Positions 23,642-30,063 of a stretch of 32,599 nt of DNA are shown piece by piece. The first letter of the stretch is position 1. The number at the start of each line of letters is the position of its first letter. The notes beneath the pieces were generated by a model that did not search any database, was not told the DNA's origin, and was given only the letters and a program-made list of their open reading frames with translations. The position numbers were made by a program, and so were the translations under genes. The DNA comes from Candidatus Manganitrophaceae bacterium (lineage in GTDB: Bacteria; Nitrospirota; Nitrospiria; SBBL01; JAADHI01): NCBI GenBank assembly GCA_013151935.1, contig JAADHI010000146.1:1-32599 (forward strand). The letters are read 5' to 3'.

Positions 23642-24235
23642 TTAAAGATTTTTAGCGCGCACCATTGCGTCTAAGGGAACATTGGCACAGATAATTGTTT
23701 CAATGTACTCAAGGAGTTTTTGACCCAAGACCCGGATACGCGTCTCGACTTGCGCATCAAGACAGTGCCCTTCTTTATCAAAAACATCCTGCACCCCGGC
23801 AATAGAAACGGATCCCGGTAAAACAATTGAACCCACATGAGCGCAAATACTACGCAGGCTTTCGAGTGACTTAATCGCCCCAATCTGCCCTGCAGCCACA
23901 CCCAACAGCGCCACGGGCTTTCCAGATAAAGCTGAGGGAAAACCCAGGTTTTCGATCATCATCTTAATGACGCTGCTGTGACCCCCGTGATATTCAGGGG
24001 TCGAGAGCACAACGCCACTGGCCCTTGCAACGGCCGCCTTAAATTGAGCCGCATCGCCAGTATCTGAATTCTGCCCCGGAAAAGACAGGGTCATTTTTGC
24101 AGGATCAAAAACCTGCACCTGAACCCCTTCTCTTTTTCTCATTTCGTCCACGACAAGCGCGAGCGCCTTTCCCGTATAATTGCCAGGGCGCACACTACCC
24201 TGAATAGTAACAATTTCAATCTGTTTATTCGTCAA
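23642..24235 (-). CDS. NADPH-dependent FMN reductase family flavoprotein
   Basis: The 197-residue protein has the flavodoxin-like fold of the SsuE/ChrR/azobenzene reductase group. GSVRPGNYTGK (13-23) is the FMN phosphate loop and TPEYHGGHSSVIK contacts the isoalloxazine. LLGVAAGQIGAIKSLE follows as usual. The family reduces FMN or quinones with NAD(P)H. The start is TTG at 24235, supported by GGGGAG six bases upstream. It is followed by the ferredoxin gene with a 16-base gap, so an NADPH-to-ferredoxin electron path is possible but unproven. Confidence 0.9.
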   Translation of the reverse strand: MTNKQIEIVTIQGSVRPGNYTGKALALVVDEMRKREGVQVQVFDPAKMTLSFPGQNSDTGDAAQFKAAVARASGVVLSTPEYHGGHSSVIKMMIENLGFPSALSGKPVALLGVAAGQIGAIKSLESLRSICAHVGSIVLPGSVSIAGVQDVFDKEGHCLDAQVETRIRVLGQKLLEYIETIICANVPLDAMVRAKNL

Positions 24236-24293
24236 ATAAATCTCCCCATAATCGACAATGAACCGGGTTCAGGATGCACAGACAAAGTCCGAT

Positions 24294-24653
24294 TTATTGC
24301 TCAATCGGGAAACCTGCCTGCCGCCAAGCCCCAAAACCACCTTCCATGGATGCAACCGTCTTATAGCCCATATTTTTGAGCGATTGTGCAGCCAGTGCGC
24401 TACGCCCTCCACCGGCACAATAAATCACGATGCTTTTGTCCCGATCCTTAAAATGCCGCTCTACCGTCATTTCAAGGACACCTCGTGGAATAAAAACCGA
24501 CTCGGCAATGTGACCCTCCTGAAGTTCTTCGGCTTCGCGACAATCAATAAGCACAAAATCTTCTTTTTGATCTATTCTTGTTTTAAGATCTGCGACCTCA
24601 AGCAAAATAATTTCCTGCTTTGCTTCTGACATCATCTCTTTCCAGCTTTTCAT
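24294..24653 (-). CDS. Rhodanese-like sulfurtransferase
   Basis: A single rhodanese domain of 119 residues. The DCREAEELQEGHI segment and IPRGVLE are typical, and Cys79 heads the active-site loop CAGGGRS, which carries the persulfide in active rhodaneses. MEGGFGAWRQAGFP closes the domain. No signal peptide is present, so it acts in the cytoplasm. It may carry sulfane sulfur for nearby methylthiotransferases or for molybdenum cofactor chemistry; this rests on position only. ATG at 24653 has AAGGG upstream. The MoeA-like gene ends 10 bases before it. Confidence 0.92.
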   Translation of the reverse strand: MKSWKEMMSEAKQEIILLEVADLKTRIDQKEDFVLIDCREAEELQEGHIAESVFIPRGVLEMTVERHFKDRDKSIVIYCAGGGRSALAAQSLKNMGYKTVASMEGGFGAWRQAGFPIEQ

Positions 24654-24663
24654 TTATATACCC

Positions 24664-25668
24664 TTAATTTCCTTCTAAGACAGATGCACCCATCAACTGC
24701 GCAATGACCGCTTGCGCAAAAAGCCTAAACCCTCGCGCCGCTTCAGGGGGATGTCCCGCGACACAGACCACAGGTTTTCCATCCACAACCCCGAGCACAA
24801 TCGGTTTGCCCGAGCGCATGGGAATGCCATTAACCACCGTACCAGGTGTCCCTGCGGCATCAATCAGAGCGGCCGTGAAATCCTTACCCCCAATGGCCGT
24901 TCCACCCGAAATAACCGCCATATCTGTCGTCTGTAACGCAGTCTTTAAGCGGGCCGTAAAATCGGCCAAATCGTCTTTGGCAATGCCTTGAAACAGGGCT
25001 TCTGCTCCCGCTTCTTCAATCAGCGCTGAGAGCCCGTGGGCATTACAGTCCCAAATTGCCCCGACTCTGAACGGTTCTGAAGTGGGGATCACCTCGTCTC
25101 CCGAAGAAAAAAGGGCAACCTTCGGTTTGAAAGCGACAGAAACAGTCAAGATCCCCTGACTTGCCAACAAAAAGATATCATCCGCAGTAATACGATGGCC
25201 CTGAGAAAAGAGACTTTCGCCTTTTTTACGCAACTCCCCTTGAACCTCGATATTATCATGGGACTTTGCAGGTTTTGAAACCGAGATTTTATTGTCTGTA
25301 CGCTGAACATCCCAAGCCCGCACCACTGCATAGGGCCCTTCTGGAATAAAACTGCCCGTCGTGACTTGCAGGACTTGGCCGGGAGCAAGACCTTTGGCTT
25401 CGCATTGACCGACAAGGATACTGCCGGCCACCTCCAAGGAGATTGGATGGTTCTCCGAAGCGCCCTCGACATCCGCCGTACAAAGCACAAAACCTTCCAT
25501 AATCGAACGGCTGTAAGGCGGATCATCCAAAGCTGCCGAAAGATCTTTTGCTAAAATGCGGCCATTGGCGTCTCCAAGAGAAATCGTTTCAGAACCTTGT
25601 TTGGCTTTTGGAACAGCGTCCAAAAACCGTCTTCGCGCATCAGAAATGGGATCGTCTTTTTGTGCCAC
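24664..25668 (-). CDS. MoeA-like molybdopterin-binding protein lacking the C-terminal domain IV
   Basis: MoeA inserts molybdate into adenylylated molybdopterin. This 334-residue protein has the MoeA N-terminal part with PPYSRSIMEGF (50-60, where standard MoeA has a DNSAMDG-type motif), the beta-rich domain, and the MoCF_biosynth domain with SSGDE (188-192) and SGGTAIGGKD (254-263). The normal LPGNPVSA segment reads VAGHPPEAAR (303-312), and the protein ends soon after. It therefore lacks the roughly 80-residue domain IV of classical MoeA. GTG at 25668 is chosen because AAGGAGG lies four bases upstream; TTG at 25722 would add 18 unconserved residues. It is the first gene of the set running to miaB and diverges from a mog-type gene. 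Confidence 0.85.
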   Translation of the reverse strand: MAQKDDPISDARRRFLDAVPKAKQGSETISLGDANGRILAKDLSAALDDPPYSRSIMEGFVLCTADVEGASENHPISLEVAGSILVGQCEAKGLAPGQVLQVTTGSFIPEGPYAVVRAWDVQRTDNKISVSKPAKSHDNIEVQGELRKKGESLFSQGHRITADDIFLLASQGILTVSVAFKPKVALFSSGDEVIPTSEPFRVGAIWDCNAHGLSALIEEAGAEALFQGIAKDDLADFTARLKTALQTTDMAVISGGTAIGGKDFTAALIDAAGTPGTVVNGIPMRSGKPIVLGVVDGKPVVCVAGHPPEAARGFRLFAQAVIAQLMGASVLEGN

Positions 25669-25790
25669 CACGCCTCCTTCACTTGTTAAAGAATGAAACT
25701 TACTCGTTGCTTCGTCAATCAATTGGACAAATACATATCATGAACATGCACCCGATTCAAGATCATCTCACACCTCAAACGTCGAAGAGA

Positions 25791-25819
25791 TTGGATTTTA
25801 ATTGATTCTCGGTTATAGT
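25791..25819 (+). promoter_or_regulatory. Possible promoter of the MogA/MoaB-type gene
   Basis: TTGGAT (25791-25796) lies 17 bases from TATAGT (25814-25819, 5 of 6). The -35 is weak. GGGGA at 25843-25847 then provides the ribosome site for the ATG at 25854. Confidence 0.4.
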
Positions 25820-25853
25820 ACGCAAAGCATCTCACGACTTATGGGGACACAAC

Positions 25854-26327
25854 ATGCATTGGACCGTTGGCATTTTATCCGTCAAAGAAAAAGGCATCAT
25901 TCCCGGCGAAGACCGAGTCACAAACGAACTCACAAAGATGATTCATGATGCAGGGGGGACTGTCACTGTCACTGAAGTCATTGAGGCAGATCGTTCTAAA
26001 ATCGAGAAAAAACTGATCGCATGGTCAGATCACCTAAAAACAGATGTGATCCTAACAGCCGGCGGTTCAGGCTTGGGCAAGCAGGATTGCACCCCCGATG
26101 CGACACAAACCATCATTGAGCGTGAAGTGCCTGCAATTTCCGATGTGATGCGACTCGAAGTGTTTCGAAAGAGCACAAAAAAAGCAGTCATTTCACGTGC
26201 AATTTGTGGCATTCGAGAGGATACCCTCATCATCAATCTTCCAGGCAGCGCCGCACCCGCACGGGAAAATCTAGCAGTCATTCTCGATACCCTGTCACAT
26301 TTCGTACAGATGGTACGTACACCTTAG
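25854..26327 (+). CDS. MogA/MoaB family molybdopterin adenylyltransferase
   Basis: The protein has 157 residues of one MoCF_biosynth domain. The signature TAGGSGLGKQDCTPDAT (68-84) corresponds to the TGGTGxxxxDxTPEA loop that binds molybdopterin. SRAICGIREDTLIINLPGS follows as in MogA/MoaB proteins. It adenylylates molybdopterin before MoeA inserts the metal, if it is a true Mog. Divergence from the MoeA-like gene supports a shared pathway. No other cofactor genes (moaA, moaC, moaD, moaE) are in the window. A small zinc-ribbon gene follows 44 bases downstream. Confidence 0.9.
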   Translation: MHWTVGILSVKEKGIIPGEDRVTNELTKMIHDAGGTVTVTEVIEADRSKIEKKLIAWSDHLKTDVILTAGGSGLGKQDCTPDATQTIIEREVPAISDVMRLEVFRKSTKKAVISRAICGIREDTLIINLPGSAAPARENLAVILDTLSHFVQMVRTP

Positions 26328-26371
26328 AAACCTCTCTATCGTCAAGGGGTCTCAGAAACAAAGAGGACAAA

Positions 26372-26605
26372 ATGGGATCTGGCAGTCCAATTGCAGTTAT
26401 GTTGCTCTTTTCGTTACTGGCGCTTTGCGCGGTGCTTTTTGCTATTCCCGCTTTGCGTAGCCCCCCGCCGGGATTTTCTTCACAAAAATGTACAAAATGC
26501 AAGTTTCTCAATCACTACAACGCCAAAAGCTGTAAAAAATGTGGCGGCACAGTACAAGCACTCCACAACGAGACAGAGGAAGGAAGCGAAGATGATCAAA
26601 ATTAA
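26372..26605 (+). CDS. Small membrane-anchored zinc-ribbon protein
   Basis: The protein has 77 residues. One hydrophobic segment (about 6-28, IAVMLLFSLLALCAVLFAI) is followed by a zinc ribbon with two CxxC pairs (CTKC and CKKC, 13 residues apart) and an acidic tail. AGAGGA just upstream of the ATG at 26372 supports the start. The zinc ribbon most likely faces the cytoplasm, which would require an N-out orientation. It overlaps the next gene by 14 bases. No named family is recognised and function is unknown. Confidence 0.7.
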   Translation: MGSGSPIAVMLLFSLLALCAVLFAIPALRSPPPGFSSQKCTKCKFLNHYNAKSCKKCGGTVQALHNETEEGSEDDQN

Positions 26606-26999
26606 AGATATCGCATTCACAGGCTATCCCGTCACCGACTTGGCAAAAGCACGACATTTTTACGAAAATATACTCGGATTGACGGCCAAGGTTTATTCCG
26701 AAGAAGAGGCTTGCTCTGCGGGAGATGAAAAAGGCTGGATCGAATATGAATTACCCTCTGGAACCTTCGCGATTACCAATGTCGCCCCTGATTGGAAACC
26801 CTCAACGTCAGGACCTTCTATTGCCTTGGAGGTTGCGGATATCAATTCAGCATTGCAGGATCTCAAAAAAAATGATGTGCCCATCGCACTTGAACCTTTT
26901 GAAAGTCCGGTTTGTTTTTTCGCTGTCATTCTAGACCCAGATAAAAATTCCGTGATTCTCCATCAAAGAAAAACAACTCACCCAGACTACACAGGTTAA
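26592..26999 (+). CDS. VOC superfamily protein (glyoxalase/bleomycin-resistance fold)
   Basis: The 135-residue protein has one VOC unit pair. It opens with IAFTGYPVTDLAKARHFYENILGL, a common form in the superfamily, and ends with FFAVILDPDKNSVILHQR. The first position where many VOC enzymes hold a metal-binding His is not His here, so metal use is uncertain. The substrate is unknown. ATG at 26592 has GGAAGG eight bases upstream, within the end of the zinc-ribbon gene, so the two are probably coupled. Confidence 0.85.
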   Translation: MIKIKDIAFTGYPVTDLAKARHFYENILGLTAKVYSEEEACSAGDEKGWIEYELPSGTFAITNVAPDWKPSTSGPSIALEVADINSALQDLKKNDVPIALEPFESPVCFFAVILDPDKNSVILHQRKTTHPDYTG

Positions 27000-27030
27000 A
27001 TTCAGCGACAAAATATCGAAGGGAATCGCC

Positions 27031-27327
27031 ATGCTCAAACACATTGTCATCTGGCAGCTAAAAGAGGCGGTAGAGGATCGCTCTTACTCTGAAAATGCGC
27101 ACGTTTTAAGGGAAACACTCGAATCGCTTGTAGGGAAAATTCCAGGACTCTTAAAGATAGAGGTCGGTTTTGATGAAAACGCAAAAGACCCCGACGTGGT
27201 CTTATATTCGGAGCTTGAAAGCTGGGAGGCTTTAAGCGTGTATAAAGAACACCCTGACCATCAAGCCGTTATTCCCCTTGTGAAAACACTCTGTACGGCT
27301 CGGCGTGTCGTGGATTACGAAGTTTAA
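27031..27327 (+). CDS. Dabb (stress-responsive A/B barrel) domain protein
   Basis: The 98-residue protein consists of one Dabb domain. It starts MLKHIVIWQLKE, has a middle helix (LRETLESLVGKIPGLLKIEVGFD), then VVLYSELESWEALSVYKEHPDHQAV, which is the typical conserved end. Dabb proteins are dimeric ferredoxin-like folds; a few have known enzymatic roles and most do not. AAGGGA precedes the ATG at 27031. Its stop shares the TTAA sequence with the stop of the convergent VOC gene. Confidence 0.9.
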   Translation: MLKHIVIWQLKEAVEDRSYSENAHVLRETLESLVGKIPGLLKIEVGFDENAKDPDVVLYSELESWEALSVYKEHPDHQAVIPLVKTLCTARRVVDYEV

Positions 27328-27743
27328 TCCCCAACTTCAGAAAACTGCTGCTCCCCGAAGATGGCAGACTCGAAGGTGTAGTGTTTGAATTCCAAAAGAT
27401 TACGGGAGGGGTCTTCGAGAAAAAATGTCTCATGTTCGAGCGGCGTGTCTGGAAAGCGCCGACGTGGCTTTTGATAAAAATTCAGCCCGTTTTCCTCAGC
27501 ACGGCATGCGAGTTCTTCCCAATCTGACCGAGATAAAAAAACCAGACCGAAATGGCGTGGATAAACACCCTGTTGCCTGGGGCTTCCTGGATCTAAATGG
27601 GCAATGATTTGATGCCCCGCCAGGCCAAGGGTCATCGCCGAGGCGGAAGTCCTCCCCAAGTGGCAGCCCAGTCCCCTCACATAAAACTGTTTGGCGGCCT
27701 CAAGGTCATGCACCGGAAAAGCCAAGTGGAAGAGCACATTCAT
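27324..27743 (-). CDS. VOC superfamily protein, extradiol-dioxygenase-like
   Basis: The 139-residue protein has one VOC pair. His6 in LFHLAFPV and the C-terminal Glu in NLLEFKHY are at the expected metal-ligand positions. PRHFGLVF and HQIIAHL supply further histidines, so a metal site is plausible. The pattern is closer to small dioxygenase-like VOC proteins than to glyoxalase I. GAGG lies upstream of the ATG at 27743. It is a single minus-strand gene between plus-strand neighbours. Substrate unknown. Confidence 0.85.
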   Translation of the reverse strand: MNVLFHLAFPVHDLEAAKQFYVRGLGCHLGRTSASAMTLGLAGHQIIAHLDPGSPRQQGVYPRHFGLVFLSRSDWEELACRAEENGLNFYQKPRRRFPDTPLEHETFFLEDPSRNLLEFKHYTFESAIFGEQQFSEVGD

Positions 27744-27897
27744 TCAGAATACCTCAGTGAGACGCAAATCACTTGTTTTTGCAAATTTGCTGGTCTTTGT
27801 GTTGTAAAAAAAGATCATGCACGGACTATATCGTGATCAAATCCCCAATTCAACGAAAAATCGGCAACAGGTTCCGAGCAGGACCATTATACTTTTT

Positions 27898-27927
27898 TTG
27901 ACTTTGTTAAAGAAGAGCCCCTATAAT
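27898..27927 (+). promoter_or_regulatory. Promoter of the lipoprotein gene at 27949
   Basis: TTGACT (27898-27903, 5 of 6) and a perfect TATAAT (27922-27927) are separated by 18 bases. The transcription start would fall near 27934, giving a leader of about 15 bases with GGAGG. Confidence 0.7.
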
Positions 27928-27948
27928 CGGGCCACTTTTGGAGGTCTT

Positions 27949-28536
27949 ATGCTTAAAGTCATCTCGATTTTGGCCCTTTTTTTTGCCGGGTGTAGCACAT
28001 CCTCTCCGCTTTTGATGCCAACAGCCGAAGGGAAAAATGCGGGAGGCCGTGAAGCCATTCGGGTCATCGTCAAACCCATTACCACACACGGTCTTGGCTC
28101 TGAGGACGAGAAACGACTCGGGATTGATCTTTCCGAGCACTTTACGGCTTTTGCAGTGCTTCTCTCAAATCAAACCAAAGAAGCCATTTCCTATACGCTT
28201 TCCAGAACCTACCTCACCATTGAAACAGAACAAGAGCAATACCCCTTAAACGAAGCAGAGAGTATTCAATATTATCGTGAGGGAGATGATGCAAGCCGTA
28301 TCATTCTTTTTCCGAAATCAAAAAAGAAAATGGCAAAAGAAATAGAAAAAATTAAAGTCATTCGATTGAAAGATGGAGACATCTTACCGGGAGACCAGAG
28401 AAAAGGTTTGATTCTATTTAAGAAAGTGGGTCAGGACCATTGCAAAGACGTGGTCCTGACCCTAGAAGACATTATTGTTATAAAGACAGGCGAGAAAAAA
28501 CGCTTCTCATTCCCTTTTTCGTGCAAATCAAAATGA
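27949..28536 (+). CDS. Lipoprotein of unknown function
   Basis: The protein has 195 residues. The leader MLKVISILALFFAGC ends in a lipobox with Cys15, so it is lipidated. The mature part is probably a beta-sandwich: AFAVLLSNQTKEAISYTLSRTYLTIETEQEQYPL recalls secreted Ig-like proteins in which a polar 'SNxT' strand precedes a sentence of alternating hydrophobics. GGAGG at 27940-27944 and a strong promoter support the ATG at 27949. A 12-base perfect inverted repeat lies inside the coding region at 28428-28462. No family recognised. Confidence 0.75.
   Translation: MLKVISILALFFAGCSTSSPLLMPTAEGKNAGGREAIRVIVKPITTHGLGSEDEKRLGIDLSEHFTAFAVLLSNQTKEAISYTLSRTYLTIETEQEQYPLNEAESIQYYREGDDASRIILFPKSKKKMAKEIEKIKVIRLKDGDILPGDQRKGLILFKKVGQDHCKDVVLTLEDIIVIKTGEKKRFSFPFSCKSK
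28428..28462. repeat. Perfect inverted repeat within the lipoprotein gene
   Basis: GGGTCAGGACCA (28428-28439) and TGGTCCTGACCC (28451-28462) are perfectly complementary over 12 bases with an 11-base spacer. It is too GC-rich and too long to dismiss as chance, and no T-run follows. It resembles REP-like palindromes and is read through in frame by the lipoprotein gene. Only one copy is seen here. Confidence 0.6.
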
Positions 28537-28556
28537 TACAATAAACCAGGCAATGT

Positions 28557-28730
28557 TTACTGAGACGCCGTTTCTACTGCATCTAAAACAGCGAGACTTT
28601 TTCTTCGGTTATCCATGATTGTTTTATCCATGAGCGCACCGCAGTTAATACATTTCCAAACATTGAAGATTACAAAAAAATCCGAAAGCCGCTCCAAATA
28701 CATCAACCCACTACATTTTGGACATTTCAT
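28557..28730 (-). CDS. Small zinc-ribbon protein
   Basis: The protein has 57 residues, starting MKCPKCSGLMYLER and containing CPKC and CINC pairs that would bind one zinc. TAAGGAGG seven bases upstream of the ATG at 28730 is a strong ribosome site. An upstream in-frame extension to 28775 has no support. No membrane segment or catalytic motif is present. It faces the lipoprotein gene across a 20-base gap. Function unknown. Confidence 0.75.
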   Translation of the reverse strand: MKCPKCSGLMYLERLSDFFVIFNVWKCINCGALMDKTIMDNRRKSLAVLDAVETASQ

Positions 28731-28873
28731 CTTATTCCTCCTTATTTTAGTGAAAGCAAGACACTCGTATTCCAATGCAAAGGTTATGCCTAAGCTGTAT
28801 GTGGCTAAAGCCGACCCTTTTAAGGCCTTTGCTCGATATTCCAGGGAAACTTCGCCAATATATTGACGGTAGC

Positions 28874-28887
28874 GACAAAATTTTGTC
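28874..28887. promoter_or_regulatory. Perfect 14-base palindrome upstream of radC
   Basis: GACAAAATTTTGTC is a perfect palindrome, 48 bases ahead of the radC ATG, next to TTGACG at 28863-28868. It may be an operator for a dimeric regulator. It does not match the LexA consensus I know. No matching -10 element is clear. Confidence 0.4.
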
Positions 28888-28935
28888 TCCTTTTGAAGAC
28901 AGAATTTTCAATAAATGGATTCCGGATTGTAGAAA

Positions 28936-29667
28936 ATGCTAAAAATCAAGGACTGGCCCAAAGCAGAACGTCCACGAGAACGCTTATTAAAAAATGGTGC
29001 GGAGTCTCTTTCCGATGCCCAGCTTTTGGCCATCCTTCTGAGGACAGGTTCGGACAAGGGCGATGCCCTGCAACTTGCCATTTATCTGCTCAAAAAATTT
29101 TCCCCTTTGCCGCAATTTTTCCAGGCGACGGTTTCCGAACTTTGCGCCGTAAAAGGGGTAGGGCCTGCAAAAGCCGCCCAACTGAAGGCTGCATTGGAAT
29201 TAGGGCGACGGTCACTCAGCATTCCCTTATTTGAAGGTGCCATTTTTTCAAAAAGCCGTGATGTCTTTCAGTATTTTGCTCCCTTGTTTAGAAACGCAAA
29301 AAAAGAGTACTTCAAGATTCTTCTATTGGACCAAAAGAACAAACTCATACGAGATGTCACTATTTCTGAGGGGAGCCTGACCGCCACCGTCGTTCATCCG
29401 CGAGAAGTTTTTCGACCTGCGATTCGGGATTCGGCAGCCGCTGTCATTTTTATTCACAATCATCCCAGCGGAAACCCGAGTCCGAGCACTGAAGATAAAA
29501 ATATCACCACACGTTTGAGCAAAGTGGGCGAAGTGATGGGAATTCCCGTCTTAGATCATCTTATTATTGGTGATCGGGACTATTTTAGCTTTGCTGATGC
29601 CGGATATATTCAGCATCAGCAACAAGGAATCTCAGTCGCAGGTCAAAACGAAGTGGTTTACAGATGA
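28936..29667 (+). CDS. radC: RadC family JAB/JAMM-domain protein
   Basis: The 243-residue protein has an N-terminal helix-hairpin-helix region (VKGVGPAKAAQLKAALELG, about 72-90) and a C-terminal RadC JAMM domain. The metal signature His174, His176, Ser184 and Asp187 (HNHPSGNPSPSTED) is intact and fits H-x-H-x7-S-x2-D. The original link to DNA repair is now doubted, so its biochemical role is not settled. No strong ribosome site precedes ATG 28936. It provides an in-window reference for the same motif in the membrane protein at 9207-10163. Confidence 0.95.
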   Translation: MLKIKDWPKAERPRERLLKNGAESLSDAQLLAILLRTGSDKGDALQLAIYLLKKFSPLPQFFQATVSELCAVKGVGPAKAAQLKAALELGRRSLSIPLFEGAIFSKSRDVFQYFAPLFRNAKKEYFKILLLDQKNKLIRDVTISEGSLTATVVHPREVFRPAIRDSAAAVIFIHNHPSGNPSPSTEDKNITTRLSKVGEVMGIPVLDHLIIGDRDYFSFADAGYIQHQQQGISVAGQNEVVYR

Positions 29668-29715
29668 AGAAGTGTATATACTGCGGTCTCACTATCAATT
29701 TCAAGGGAGTTAAAT

Positions 29716-29919
29716 GTGAAGCCACTGATCACTTTATGGTTTTTTGTGCTGGGAAGCACCGTCCTTTTGTCCGGTTTTTTTTACTTGGCTGAAAATTATC
29801 CCCACATCATCGGAAACTTTTACTTTTTGGCAGGCATAGCGCTGGGCGCTTACCTCATCATGGTTTTTATGAAATGGTGGTCCTACAAAAATAAGAAAAA
29901 AAACTTGAGCAAAGATTAA
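29716..29919 (+). CDS. Small two-helix membrane protein
   Basis: The protein has 67 residues with two hydrophobic segments (about 4-23 and 34-52) and a strongly basic C-terminus (KWWSYKNKKKNLSKD) that should stay in the cytoplasm. The GTG start at 29716 has AAGGGAG six bases upstream. It lies 48 bases after radC on the same strand. No family or function is recognised. Confidence 0.65.
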   Translation: MKPLITLWFFVLGSTVLLSGFFYLAENYPHIIGNFYFLAGIALGAYLIMVFMKWWSYKNKKKNLSKD

Positions 29920-30004
29920 AAAAACCTGTTTTTTCTATTTTATTTTCTCGCTTTTTCCAACATAAAACCCCTTCCAAAACAAGCCCAGAATACCCCTCGA
30001 TTTC

Positions 30005-30033
30005 TTGACACATTCCGGCTTCTATGATACCCA
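30005..30033 (+). promoter_or_regulatory. Possible promoter of the TPR gene
   Basis: A perfect TTGACA lies at 30005-30010. The -10 is unclear: GATACC after 15 bases or TACCCA after 17. The parB promoter shows a very similar arrangement (TTGACA, then TATACC or TACCCT). The TPR start is about 30 bases downstream. Confidence 0.3.
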
Positions 30034-30063
30034 TTTTAAAGGCAACTATAAGGAGGGACCCTT

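Noticed and set aside
24262-24272. Palindrome GAACCGGGTTC between the rhodanese and FMN reductase genes
   Set aside because: It resembles the Gram-positive LexA box but the spacer is three bases, not four, and the position within an operon argues against it.
29664-29792. 42-codon frame with CxxC starting in the radC stop (ATGA)
   Set aside because: It has a zinc-ribbon-like start, but it runs across the better supported membrane-protein gene at 29716 in another frame and has no ribosome site.
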